From positions 35,236,194 to 35,300,193 of the forward strand of contig OZ026846.1 in NCBI GenBank assembly GCA_964023205.1: 64,000 nucleotides of DNA, given 5' to 3'. The notes beneath the pieces are model-generated. The model did no database searches, was not told where the DNA came from, and saw nothing but the letters and a program-made list of their open reading frames with translations. Positions 26,831-39,889 of the stretch are shown in pieces. Source of the stretch: Lutraria lutraria. Lineage: Eukaryota; Mollusca; Bivalvia; Venerida; Mactridae. Numbering within the stretch: position 1 is the first letter of the stretch; each line of letters starts with the position of its first letter. The translations under genes were made by a program, and so were the position numbers.

Positions 26831-29685
26831 CATGACCGGACAACCTGTGGGGACATGGTCTCGGACTGGATAATGCATGACCGGACAACCTGGGGGGGGA
26901 CATGGTCTCGGACTGGAGAATGCATGACCGGACAACCTGGGGAGGACATGGTCTCGGACTGGAGAATGCATGACCAGACAACCGTGGGGGAACATGGTCT
27001 CGGACTGGATAATGCATGACCGGGCAACCGGGGAGGCAGGAACATGGTCTCGGACTGGAGAAAGCATGACCGGACAACCTGGGGGGGGGGAACATGGTCT
27101 CGGACTGGAGAATGCATGACCGGGCAACCAGGGGAGGATATGGTCTCGGACTGGAGAATGCATGACCGGACAACTGGGGAGGGAGGAACATGGTCTCGGA
27201 CTGGAGAATGCATGACCGGGCAACCGGGGAGGGAGGAGCATGGTCTCGGACTGGAGAATGCATGAATGGGCAACCTGGGGGGATATGGTGTCGGACTGGA
27301 GAATGCATGACCGGGCAACCGGGGAGGGAGGAACATGGTCTCGGACTGGAGAAAGCATGACCGGACAACCTGGGTGGGATATGGTCTCGGACTGGAGAAT
27401 GCATGACCGGGCAACCGGGGCGTGGGGAACATGGTCTTGGACTGGAGAAAGCATGACCGGACAACCTGGGGGGGACATGGTCTCGGACTGGAGAATGCAT
27501 GACCGGGCAACCTGGGGGGGACATGGTGTCGGACTGGAGAATGCATGACCGGACAACCTGGGGGGGACATGGTCTCGGACTGGAGAATGCATGACAGGAC
27601 AACCTGGGGAGGACATGGTCTCGGACTGGAGAATGCATGACCAGGCAACCGGGGGGGGGGGAACATGGTCTCGGACAGGAGAATGCATGACCAGACAACC
27701 TGGGGAGGACATGGTCTCGGACTGGAGAAAGCATGACCGGGCAACCGGGGAGGGGGGAACATGGTCTCGGACTGGAGAATGCATGACCGGGCAACCAGGG
27801 GGGGATATGGTCTCGGACTGGAGAATGCATGACCGGACAACTGGGGAGGGAGGAACATGGTCTCGGACTGGAGAATGCATGACCGGGCAACCGGGGAGGG
27901 AGGAACATGGTCTCGGACTGGAGAATGCATGAACGGGCAACCTGGGGGGATATGGTGTCGGACTGGATAATGCATGACCGGGCAACCGGGGAGGGAGCAA
28001 CATGGTCTCGGACTGGATAATGCATGACCGGACAACCTGGGGGGGACATGGTCTCGGACTGGAGAATGCATGACCGGGCAACCGGGGAGGCAGGAACATG
28101 GTCTCGGACTGGAGAATGCATGACCGGGCAACCAGGGGGGGATATGGTCTCGTACTGGAGAATGCATGACCGGACAACTTGGGGGGGACATGGTCTCGGA
28201 CTGGAGAATGCATGACCGGGCAACCGGGGAGGGTGGAACATGGTCTTGGACTGGATAATGCATGACCGGACAACCTGTGGGGACATGGTCTCGGACTGGA
28301 TAATGCATGACCGGACAACCTGGGGGGGACATGGTCTCGGACTGGAGAATGCATGACCGGACAACCTGGGGAGGACATGGTCTCGGACTGGAGAATGCAT
28401 GACCAGACAACCGTGGGGGAACATGGTCTCGGACTGGATAATGCATGACCGGGCAACCGGGGAGGCAGGAACATGGTCTCGGACTGGAGAAAGCATGACC
28501 GGACAACCTGGGGGGGGGGAACATGGTCTCGGACTGGAGAATGCATGACCGGGCAACCAGGGGAGGATATGGTCTCGGACTGGAGAATGCATGACCGGAC
28601 AACTGGGGAGGGAGGAACATGGTCTCGGACTGGAGAATGCATGACCGGGCAACCGGGGAGGGAGGAGCATGGTCTCGGACTGGAGAATGCATGAATGGGC
28701 AACCTGGGGGGATATGGTGTCGGACTGGAGAATGCATGACCGGGCAACCGGGGAGGGAGGAACATGGTCTCGGACTGGAGAAAGCATGACCGGACAACCT
28801 GGGTGGGATATGGTCTCGGACTGGAGAATGCATGACCGGGCAACCGGGGCGTGGGGAACATGGTCTTGGACTGGAGAAAGCATGACCGGACAACCTGGGG
28901 GGGACATGGTCTCGGACTGGAGAATGCATGACCGGGCAACCTGGGGGGGACATGGTGTCGGACTGGAGAATGCATGACCGGACAACCTGGGGGGGACATG
29001 GTCTCGGACTGGAGAATGCATGACAGGACAACCTGGGGAGGACATGGTCTCGGACTGGAGAATGCATGACCAGGCAACCGGGGGGGGGGGAACATGGTCT
29101 CGGACAGGAGAATGCATGACCAGACAACCTGGGGAGGACATGGTCTCGGACTGGAGAAAGCATGACCGGGCAACCGGGGAGGGGGGAACATGGTCTCGGA
29201 CTGGAGAATGCATGACCGGGCAACCAGGGGGGGATATGGTCTCGGACTGGAGAATGCATGACCGGACAACTGGGGAGGGAGGAACATGGTCTCGGACTGG
29301 AGAATGCATGACCGGGCAACCGGGGAGGGAGGAACATGGTCTCGGACTGGAGAATGCATGAACGGGCAACCTGGGGGGATATGGTGTCGGACTGGATAAT
29401 GCATGACCGGGCAACCGGGGAGGGAGCAACATGGTCTCGGACTGGATAATGCATGACCGGACAACCTGGGGGGGACATGGTCTCGGACTGGAGAATGCAT
29501 GACCGGGCAACCGGGGAGGCAGGAACATGGTCTCGGACTGGAGAATGCATGACCGGGCAACCAGGGGGGGATATGGTCTCGTACTGGAGAATGCATGACC
29601 GGACAACTTGGGGGGGACATGGTCTCGGACTGGAGAATGCATGACCGGGCAACCGGGGAGGGTGGAACATGGTCTTGGACTGGCG
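26830..29685. repeat. Tandem duplication of a 1,430-bp segment
   Basis: Markers found in both halves, 1,429-1,430 bp apart, are the tgtggggac tail, a run of ten Gs before aacatgg (near 27,081 and 28,510), gaggagcatgg, catgaatgggc, tggtgtcgg, an 11-G run (near 27,651 and 29,080), catgaacgggc, gggagcaac and tctcgtactgg. The one-base change in spacing comes from an 8-G versus 7-G tail near 26,891 and 28,321. The related segment at about 33,990-35,400 is present only once, so this duplication is local and probably young. Confidence 0.85.
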
Positions 29686-31080
29686 AATGCATGACCGGAC
29701 AACCTGGGGGGGACATGGTCTCGGACTGGAGAATGCATGACCGGACAACCTGGGGGGGACATGGTCTCGGACTGGAGAATGCATGACCGGGAAACCGGGG
29801 AGGGGGGACATGGTCTCGGACTGGAGAATGCATGACCGGACAACTTGGGGAGGACATGGTCATGGACTGGAGAAAGCATGACCGGACAACCTGGGTGGGA
29901 CATGGTCTCGGACTGGATAATGCATGACCGGACAACCTGGGGGGGACATGGTCTCGGACTGGATAATGCATGACCGGACAACCTGGGGGGGACATGGTCT
30001 CGGACTGGAGAATGCATGACCGGACAACCTGGGGAGGACATGGTCTCGGACTGGAGAATGCATGACCAGACAACCGTGGGGGAACATGGTCTCGGACTGG
30101 ATAATGCATGACCGGGCAACCGGGGAGGCAGGAACATGGTCTCGGACTGGAGAAAGCATGACCGGACAACCTGGGGGGGACATGGTCTCGGACTGGAGAA
30201 TGCATGACCGGACAACTTGGGGAGGACATGGTCTCGGACTGGAGAAAGCATGACCGGACAACCTGGGGGGACATGGTCTCGGACTGGAGAATGCATGACA
30301 GGACAACCTGGGGAGGACATGGTCTCGGACTGGAGAATGCATGACCGGACAACCTGGGGGGGACATGGTCTCGGACTGGAGAATGCATGACCGGGCAACC
30401 TGGGGGGGACATGGTCTCGGACTGGAGAATGCATGACCGGACAACCTGGGGAGGACATGGTCTCGGACTGGAGAATGCATGACCAGGCAACCGGGGAGGG
30501 GGGAACATGGTCTCGGACAGGAGAATGCATGACCGGACAACTTGGGGAGGACATGGTCTTGGACTGGAGAAAGCATGACCGGACAACCTGGGGGGGACAT
30601 GGTCTCGGACTGGATAATGCATGACCGGACAACCTGGGGGGGACATGGTCTCGGACTGGAGAATGCATGACCGGACAACCTGGGGGGGACATGGTCTCGG
30701 ACTGGAGAATGCATGACCGGACAACCTGGGGAGGACATGGTCTCGGACTGGAGAATGCATGACCAGACAACCGTGGGGGAACATGGTCTCGGACTGGATA
30801 ATGCATGACCGGGCAACCGGGGAGGCAGGAACATGGTCTCGGACTGGAGAATGCATGACCGGGCAACCTGGGGGGGACATGGTCTCGGACTGGAGAATGC
30901 ATGACCGGGCAACCTGGGGGGGACATGGTCTCGGACTGGAGAATGCATGACCGGACAACTTGGGGAGGACATGGTCTCGGACTGGAGAAAGCATGACCGG
31001 ACAACCTGGGGGGGACATGGTCTCGGACTGGAGAATGCATGACCGGGCAACCGGGGCGTGGGGAACATGGTCTCGGACTG
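29685..31080. repeat. HOR segment with the ggtcatgg variant
   Basis: Carries a gaccgggaaacc monomer near 29,790, the ggtcatggactgg variant at 29,860, gataatgc and ccagacaaccgtg monomers, and tcggacaggag near 30,515. It matches 35,415-36,810 at an offset of 5,730 bp with all these markers present. It lies between the 1,430-bp tandem duplication and a module A tail. Confidence 0.8.
29860..29862 (-). other. Rare minus-strand stop from the ggtcatgg variant
   Basis: A T-to-A change turns ggtcttgg into ggtcatgg, and tca reads as TGA on the minus strand. Only two copies exist, here and at 35,590, 5,730 bp apart, so they share one origin. Confidence 0.85.
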
Positions 31081-32144
31081 GAGAATGCATGACCGGACAA
31101 CCTGGGGAGGACATGGTCTCGGACTGGAGAATGCATGACCGGGCAACCGGGGAGGGGGGAACATGGTCTCGGACTGGAGAATGCATGACCGGGCAACCGG
31201 GGAGGGGGGAACATGGTCTTGGACTGGCGAATGCATGACCGGACAACCTGGGGGGGACATGGTCTCGGACTGGAGAATGCATGACCGGGCAACCTGGGGG
31301 GGACATGGTCTCGGACTGGAGAATGCATGACCGGACAACTTGGGGAGGACATGGTCTCGGACTGGAGAAAGCATGACCGGACAACCTGGGGGGACATGGT
31401 CTCGGACTGGAGAATGCATGACCGGACAACTTTGGGAGGACATGGTCTCGGACTGGAGAAAGCATGACCGGACAACCTGGGGGGGACATGGTCTCGGACT
31501 GGAGATTGCATGACCGGGCAACCGGGGCGTGGGGAACATGGTCTCGGACTGGAGAAAGCATGACCGGACAACCTGGGGGGGACATGGTCTCGGACTGGAG
31601 AATGCATGACCGGGCAACCTGGGGGGGACATGGTCTCGGACTGGAGAATGCATGACCGGGCAACCTGGCGGGGACATGGTCTCGGACTGGAGAATGCATG
31701 ACCGGGCAACCTGGGGGGGACATGGTCTCGGACTGGAGAAAGCATGACCGGACAACCTGGGGGGGACATGGTCTCGGACTGGAGAATGCATGACCGGGCA
31801 ACCTGGGGGGGACATGGTCTCGGACTGGAGAATGCATGACCGGGCAACCTGGCGGGGACATGGTCTCGGACTGGAGAATGCATGACCGGACAACCTGGGG
31901 AGGACATGGTCTCGGACTGGAGAATGCATGACCGGGCAACCGGGGAGGGGGGACATGGTCTCGGACTGGAGAATGCATGACCGGACAACTTGGGGAGGAC
32001 ATGGTCTTGGACTGGAGAAAGCATGACCGGACAACCTGGGGGGGACATGGTCTCGGACTGGAGAATGCATGACCGGGCAACCTGGGGGGGACATGGTCTC
32101 GGACTGGAGAATGCATGACCGGACAACTTGGGGAGGACATGGTC
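31080..32144. repeat. Module A tail closing the 10.6-kb segment
   Basis: Landmarks from the actttgggagg tail through gagattgcatg (near 31,504) and the doubled tggcgggg block match the ends of long A modules; 20,892 aligns with 31,464 at an offset of 10,572 bp. The truncated 12-bp monomer and the left half of module A are absent, so this is an A tail joined to other material. Confidence 0.8.
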
Positions 32145-33120
32145 TCAGACTGGAGAAAGCATGACCGGACAACCTGGGGGGGACATGGTCTCGGACTGGA
32201 GAATGCATGACCGGGCAACCTGGCGGGGACATGGTCTCGGACTGGAGAATGCATGACCGGACAACCTGGGGAGGACATGGTCTCGGACTGGAGAATGCAT
32301 GACCGGGCAACCGGGGAGGGGGGACATGGTCTCGGACTGGAGAATGCATGACCGGACAACTTGGGGAGGACATGGTCTTGGACTGGAGAAAGCATGACCG
32401 GATAACCTGGGTGGGACATGGTCTCGGACTGGATAATGCATGACCGGACAACCTGGGGGGGACATGGTCTCGGACTGGATAATGCATGACCGGACAACCT
32501 GGGGGGGACATGGTCTCGGACTGGAGAATGCATGACCGGACAACCTGGGGAGGACATGGTCTCGGACTGGAGAATGCATGACCAGACAACCGTGGGGGAA
32601 CATGGTCTCGGACTGGAGAAAGCATGACCGGACAACCTGGGGGGGACATGGTCTCGGACTGGAGAATGCATGACCGGACAACTTGGGGAGGACATGGTCT
32701 CGGACTGGAGAAAGCATGACCGGACAACCTGGGGGGGACATGGTCTCGGACTGGAGAATGCATGACAGGACAACCTGGGGAGGACATGGTCTCGGACTGG
32801 AGAATGCATGACCGGACAACCTGGGGGGGACATGGTCTCGGACTTGAGAATGCATGACCGGACAACTTGGGGGGGACATGGTCTCGGACTGGAGAATGCA
32901 TGACCGGGCAACCGGGGAGGGGGGGACATGGTCTCGGACTGGAGAATGCATGACCGGACAACCTGGGGAGGACATGGTCTCGGACTGGAGAATGCATGAC
33001 CGGGCAACCGGGGAGGGGGGAACATGGTCTCGGACTGGAGAATGCATGACCGGGCAACCGGGGAGGGGGGAACATGGTCTCGGACTGGAGAATGCATGAC
33101 CGGGCAACCGGGGAGGGGGG
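32145..33120. repeat. Module B start of the 6.4-kb segment
   Basis: Begins at the tctcagactgg boundary and carries the ggataacc marker at 32,400 and cttgagaatgc near 32,845. It lacks the tcggaccgg private variant of the 15,478 and 21,573 copies, so it is closer to the B copies at 4,023 and 38,577. It matches 38,577-39,550 at an offset of 6,432 bp. Confidence 0.8.
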
Positions 33121-36100
33121 AACATGGTCTCGGACTGGAGAATGCATGACCGGGCAACCTGGGGGGGACATGGTCTCGGACTGGAGAATGCATGACCGGG
33201 CAACCGGGGAGGCAGGAACATGGTCTCGGACTGGAGAATGCATGACCGGGCAACCAGGGGGGGACATGGTCTCGGACTGGAGAATGCATGACCGGGCAAC
33301 CGGGGAGGGGGGAACATGGTCTTGGACTGGCGAATGCATGACCGGACAACCTGGGGGGGACATGGTCTCGGACTGGAGAATGCATGACCGGACAACCTGG
33401 GGAGGACATGGTCTCGGACTGGAGAATGCATGACCAGACAACCGTGGGGGAACATGGTCTCGGACTGGATAATGCATGACCGGGCAACCGGGGAGGGGGG
33501 AACATGGTCTTGGACTGGCGAATGCATGACCGGACAACCTGGGGGGGACATGGTCTCGGACTGGAGAATGCATGACCGGACAACCTGGGGAGGACATGGT
33601 CTCGGACTGGAGAATGCATGACCGGGCAACCGGGGAGGGGGGACATGGTCTCGGACTGGAGAATGCATGACCGGACAACTTGGGGAGGACATGGTCTTGG
33701 ACTGGAGAAAGCATGACCGGACAACCTGGGGGGGACATGGTCTCGGACTGGAGAATGCATGACCGGGCAACCTGGCGGGGACATGGTCTCGGACTGGAGA
33801 ATGCATGACCGGACAACCTGGGGAGGACATGGTCTCGGACTGGAGAATGCATGACCGGGCAACCGGGGAGGGGGGACATGGTCTCGGACTGGAGAATGCA
33901 TGACCGGACAACTTGGGGAGGACATGGTCTTGGACTGGAGAAAGCATGACCGGACAACCTGGGTGGGACATGGTCTCGGACTGGATAATGCATGACCGGA
34001 CAACCTGTGGGGACATGGTCTCGGACTGGATAATGCATGACCGGACAACCTGGGGGGGACATGGTCTCGGACTGGAGAATGCATGACCGGACAACCTGGG
34101 GAGGACATGGTCTCGGACTGGAGAATGCATGACCAGACAACCGTGGGGGAACATGGTCTCGGACTGGATAATGCATGACCGGGCAACCGGGGAGGCAGGA
34201 ACATGGTCTCGGACTGGAGAAAGCATGACCGGACAACCTGGGGGGGGGGAACATGGTCTCGGACTGGAGAATGCATGACCGGGCAACCAGGGGAGGATAT
34301 GGTCTCGGACTGGAGAATGCATGACCGGACAACTGGGGAGGGAGGAACATGGTCTCGGACTGGAGAATGCATGACCGGGCAACCGGGGAGGGAGGAGCAT
34401 GGTCTCGGACTGGAGAATGCATGAATGGGCAACCTGGGGGGATATGGTGTCGGACTGGAGAATGCATGACCGGGCAACCGGGGAGGGAGGAACATGGTCT
34501 CGGACTGGAGAAAGCATGACCGGACAACCTGGGTGGGATATGGTCTCGGACTGGAGAATGCATGACCGGGCAACCGGGGCGTGGGGAACATGGTCTTGGA
34601 CTGGAGAAAGCATGACCGGACAACCTGGGGGGGACATGGTCTCGGACTGGAGAATGCATGACCGGGCAACCTGGGGGGGACATGGTGTCGGACTGGAGAA
34701 TGCATGACCGGACAACCTGGGGGGGACATGGTCTCGGACTGGAGAATGCATGACAGGACAACCTGGGGAGGACATGGTCTCGGACTGGAGAATGCATGAC
34801 CAGGCAACCGGGGGGGGGGGAACATGGTCTCGGACAGGAGAATGCATGACCAGACAACCTGGGGAGGACATGGTCTCGGACTGGAGAAAGCATGACCGGG
34901 CAACCGGGGAGGGGGGAACATGGTCTCGGACTGGAGAATGCATGACCGGGCAACCAGGGGGGGATATGGTCTCGGACTGGAGAATGCATGACCGGACAAC
35001 TGGGGAGGGAGGAACATGGTCTCGGACTGGAGAATGCATGACCGGGCAACCGGGGAGGGAGGAACATGGTCTCGGACTGGAGAATGCATGAACGGGCAAC
35101 CTGGGGGGATATGGTGTCGGACTGGATAATGCATGACCGGGCAACCGGGGAGGGAGCAACATGGTCTCGGACTGGATAATGCATGACCGGACAACCTGGG
35201 GGGGACATGGTCTCGGACTGGAGAATGCATGACCGGGCAACCGGGGAGGCAGGAACATGGTCTCGGACTGGAGAATGCATGACCGGGCAACCAGGGGGGG
35301 ATATGGTCTCGTACTGGAGAATGCATGACCGGACAACTTGGGGGGGACATGGTCTCGGACTGGAGAATGCATGACCGGGCAACCGGGGAGGGTGGAACAT
35401 GGTCTTGGACTGGCGAATGCATGACCGGACAACCTGGGGGGGACATGGTCTCGGACTGGAGAATGCATGACCGGACAACCTGGGGGGGACATGGTCTCGG
35501 ACTGGAGAATGCATGACCGGGAAACCGGGGAGGGGGGACATGGTCTCGGACTGGAGAATGCATGACCGGACAACTTGGGGAGGACATGGTCATGGACTGG
35601 AGAAAGCATGACCGGACAACCTGGGTGGGACATGGTCTCGGACTGGATAATGCATGACCGGACAACCTGGGGGGGACATGGTCTCGGACTGGATAATGCA
35701 TGACCGGACAACCTGGGGGGGACATGGTCTCGGACTGGAGAATGCATGACCGGACAACCTGGGGAGGACATGGTCTCGGACTGGAGAATGCATGACCAGA
35801 CAACCGTGGGGGAACATGGTCTCGGACTGGATAATGCATGACCGGGCAACCGGGGAGGCAGGAACATGGTCTCGGACTGGAGAAAGCATGACCGGACAAC
35901 CTGGGGGGGACATGGTCTCGGACTGGAGAATGCATGACCGGACAACTTGGGGAGGACATGGTCTCGGACTGGAGAAAGCATGACCGGACAACCTGGGGGG
36001 ACATGGTCTCGGACTGGAGAATGCATGACAGGACAACCTGGGGAGGACATGGTCTCGGACTGGAGAATGCATGACCGGACAACCTGGGGGGGACATGGTC

Positions 36101-36820
36101 TCGGACTGGAGAATGCATGACCGGGCAACCTGGGGGGGACATGGTCTCGGACTGGAGAATGCATGACCGGACAACCTGGGGAGGACATGGTCTCGGACTG
36201 GAGAATGCATGACCAGGCAACCGGGGAGGGGGGAACATGGTCTCGGACAGGAGAATGCATGACCGGACAACTTGGGGAGGACATGGTCTTGGACTGGAGA
36301 AAGCATGACCGGACAACCTGGGGGGGACATGGTCTCGGACTGGATAATGCATGACCGGACAACCTGGGGGGGACATGGTCTCGGACTGGAGAATGCATGA
36401 CCGGACAACCTGGGGGGGACATGGTCTCGGACTGGAGAATGCATGACCGGACAACCTGGGGAGGACATGGTCTCGGACTGGAGAATGCATGACCAGACAA
36501 CCGTGGGGGAACATGGTCTCGGACTGGATAATGCATGACCGGGCAACCGGGGAGGCAGGAACATGGTCTCGGACTGGAGAATGCATGACCGGGCAACCTG
36601 GGGGGGACATGGTCTCGGACTGGAGAATGCATGACCGGGCAACCTGGGGGGGACATGGTCTCGGACTGGAGAATGCATGACCGGACAACTTGGGGAGGAC
36701 ATGGTCTCGGACTGGAGAAAGCATGACCGGACAACCTGGGGGGGACATGGTCTCGGACTGGAGAATGCATGACCGGGCAACCGGGGCGTGGGGAACATGG
36801 TCTCGGACTGGAGAAAGCAT
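33120..36820. repeat. Single-copy version of the 26-31 kb block
   Basis: Its left part matches 25,960-26,830 (offset 7,160 bp) and the rest matches about 28,260-31,080 (offset 5,730 bp). The change of offset by 1,430 bp falls where the left copy carries its tandem duplication. All marker monomers recur, including the ten-G run, tctcgtactgg, ggtcatgg at 35,590 and the gcgtgggg tail near 36,785. Confidence 0.8.
35590..35592 (-). other. Second ggtcatgg minus-strand stop
   Basis: Paralogue of the site at 29,860 at an offset of 5,730 bp. It is the last stop in minus frame 1, which stays open from here to the right edge. Confidence 0.85.
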
Positions 36821-36886
36821 GACCGGACAACCTGGGTGGGACATGGTCTCGGACTGGATAATGCATGACCGGACAACCTGGGGGGG

Positions 36887-36937
36887 ACATGGTCTCGGAC
36901 TGGATAATGCATGACCGGACAACCTGGGGAGGGGGGA
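36887..36937. repeat. Unique 51-bp hybrid monomer
   Basis: The tail reads cctggggaggggggaac, which combines the cctgggg start of a 46-bp tail with the aggggggaa end of a 50-bp tail. The spacing between successive acatgg heads is 51 bp. No second example was seen. It lies just after the right limit of the 5,730-bp duplicated block, so it is a plausible recombination breakpoint inside a monomer tail. Confidence 0.75.
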
Positions 36938-38576
36938 ACATGGTCTTGGACTGGCGAATGCATGACCGGACAACCTGGGGAGGACATGGTCTCGGACTGG
37001 AGAAAGCATGACCGGACAACCTGGGGGGGACATGGTCTCGGACTGGAGAATGCATGACCGGGCAACCGGGGAGGGGGGAACATGGTCTTGGACTGGCGAA
37101 TGCATGACCGGACAACCTGGGGGGGACATGGTCTCGGACTGGAGAATGCATGACCGGGCAACCTGGGGGGGACATGGTCTCGGACTGGAGAATGCATGAC
37201 CGGACAACTTGGGGAGGACATGGTCTCGGACTGGAGAAAGCATGACCGGACAACCTGGGGGGACATGGTCTCGGACTGGAGAATGCATGACCGGACAACT
37301 TTGGGAGGACATGGTCTCGGACTGGAGAAAGCATGACCGGACAACCTGGGGGGGACATGGTCTCGGACTGGAGATTGCATGACCGGGCAACCGGGGCGTG
37401 GGGAACATGGTCTCGGACTGGAGAATGCATGACCGGACAACCTGGGGGGGACATGGTCTCGGACTGGAGAATGCATGACCGGACAACCTGGGGGGGACAT
37501 GGTCTCGGACTGGAGAATGCATGACCGGACAACCTGGGGAGGACATGGTCTCGGACTGGAGAATGCATGACCGGGCAACCGGGGAGGGGGGAACATGGTC
37601 TCGGACTGGAGAATGCATGACCGGGCAACCGGGGAGGGGGGAACATGGTCTTGGACTGGCGAATGCATGACCGGACAACCTGGGGGGGACATGGTCTCGG
37701 ACTGGAGAATGCATGACCGGGCAACCTGGGGGGGACATGGTCTCGGACTGGAGAATGCATGACCGGACAACTTGGGGAGGACATGGTCTCGGACTGGAGA
37801 AAGCATGACCGGACAACCTGGGGGGACATGGTCTCGGACTGGAGAATGCATGACCGGACAACTTTGGGAGGACATGGTCTCGGACTGGAGAAAGCATGAC
37901 CGGACAACCTGGGGGGGACATGGTCTCGGACTGGAGATTGCATGACCGGGCAACCGGGGCGTGGGGAACATGGTCTCGGACTGGAGAAAGCATGACCGGA
38001 CAACCTGGGGGGGACATGGTCTCGGACTGGAGAATGCATGACCGGGCAACCTGGGGGGGACATGGTCTCGGACTGGAGAATGCATGACCGGGCAACCTGG
38101 CGGGGACATGGTCTCGGACTGGAGAATGCATGACCGGGCAACCTGGGGGGGACATGGTCTCGGACTGGAGAAAGCATGACCGGACAACCTGGGGGGGACA
38201 TGGTCTCGGACTGGAGAATGCATGACCGGGCAACCTGGGGGGGACATGGTCTCGGACTGGAGAATGCATGACCGGGCAACCTGGCGGGGACATGGTCTCG
38301 GACTGGAGAATGCATGACCGGACAACCTGGGGAGGACATGGTCTCGGACTGGAGAATGCATGACCGGGCAACCGGGGAGGGGGGACATGGTCTCGGACTG
38401 GAGAATGCATGACCGGACAACTTGGGGAGGACATGGTCTTGGACTGGAGAAAGCATGACCGGACAACCTGGGGGGGACATGGTCTCGGACTGGAGAATGC
38501 ATGACCGGGCAACCTGGGGGGGACATGGTCTCGGACTGGAGAATGCATGACCGGACAACTTGGGGAGGACATGGTC
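36938..38576. repeat. Two module A tails in tandem
   Basis: The gagattgcatg marker occurs twice, near 37,371 and 37,935, in segments 563 bp apart. The second is a full long-form A tail with the doubled tggcgggg block and matches 31,464 onward at 6,432 bp. The first is cut short and continues into gaccggacaacc/G7 monomers. These are the last A-tail markers in the window. Confidence 0.8.
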
Positions 38577-39889
38577 TCAGACTGGAGAAAGCATGACCGG
38601 ACAACCTGGGGGGGACATGGTCTCGGACTGGAGAATGCATGACCGGGCAACCTGGCGGGGACATGGTCTCGGACTGGAGAATGCATGACCGGACAACCTG
38701 GGGAGGACATGGTCTCGGACTGGAGAATGCATGACCGGGCAACCGGGGAGGGGGGACATGGTCTCGGACTGGAGAATGCATGACCGGACAACTTGGGGAG
38801 GACATGGTCTTGGACTGGAGAAAGCATGACCGGATAACCTGGGTGGGACATGGTCTCGGACTGGATAATGCATGACCGGACAACCTGGGGGGGACATGGT
38901 CTCGGACTGGATAATGCATGACCGGACAACCTGGGGGGGACATGGTCTCGGACTGGAGAATGCATGACCGGACAACCTGGGGAGGACATGGTCTCGGACT
39001 GGAGAATGCATGACCAGACAACCGTGGGGGAACATGGTCTCGGACTGGAGAAAGCATGACCGGACAACCTGGGGGGGACATGGTCTCGGACTGGAGAATG
39101 CATGACCGGACAACTTGGGGAGGACATGGTCTCGGACTGGAGAAAGCATGACCGGACAACCTGGGGGGGACATGGTCTCGGACTGGAGAATGCATGACAG
39201 GACAACCTGGGGAGGACATGGTCTCGGACTGGAGAATGCATGACCGGACAACCTGGGGGGGACATGGTCTCGGACTTGAGAATGCATGACCGGACAACTT
39301 GGGGGGGACATGGTCTCGGACTGGAGAATGCATGACCGGGCAACCGGGGAGGGGGGGACATGGTCTCGGACTGGAGAATGCATGACCGGACAACCTGGGG
39401 AGGACATGGTCTCGGACTGGAGAATGCATGACCGGGCAACCGGGGAGGGGGGAACATGGTCTCGGACTGGAGAATGCATGACCGGGCAACCGGGGAGGGG
39501 GGAACATGGTCTCGGACTGGAGAATGCATGACCGGGCAACCGGGGAGGGGGGAACATGGTCTCGGACTGGAGAATGCATGACCGGGCAACCGGGGAGGGG
39601 GGAACATGGTCTTGGACTGGCGAATGCATGATCGGACAACCTGGGGGGGACATGGTCTCGGACTGGAGAATGCATGACCGGGCAACCTGGGGGGTACATG
39701 GTCTCGGACTGGAGAATGCATGACCGGGCAACCTGGGGGGATATGGTCTTGGACTGGAGAATGCATGACCGGGCAACCGGGGAGGGAGGAACATGGTCTC
39801 GGACTGGAGAATGCATGACCGGGCAACCGGGGAGGGAGGAACATGGTCTCGGACTGGAGAATGCATGACCGGGCAACCGGGGGGGGATA
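38577..39889. repeat. Module B start leading into the 8.5-kb unit
   Basis: Starts at the last tctcagactgg boundary and follows module B: ggataacc marker at 38,832, cttgagaatgc near 39,278, and the run of accggggaggggggaa monomers. It matches 21,573 onward at 17,004 bp and 15,478 onward at 23,099 bp, but lacks their private tcggaccgg variant. Confidence 0.8.
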
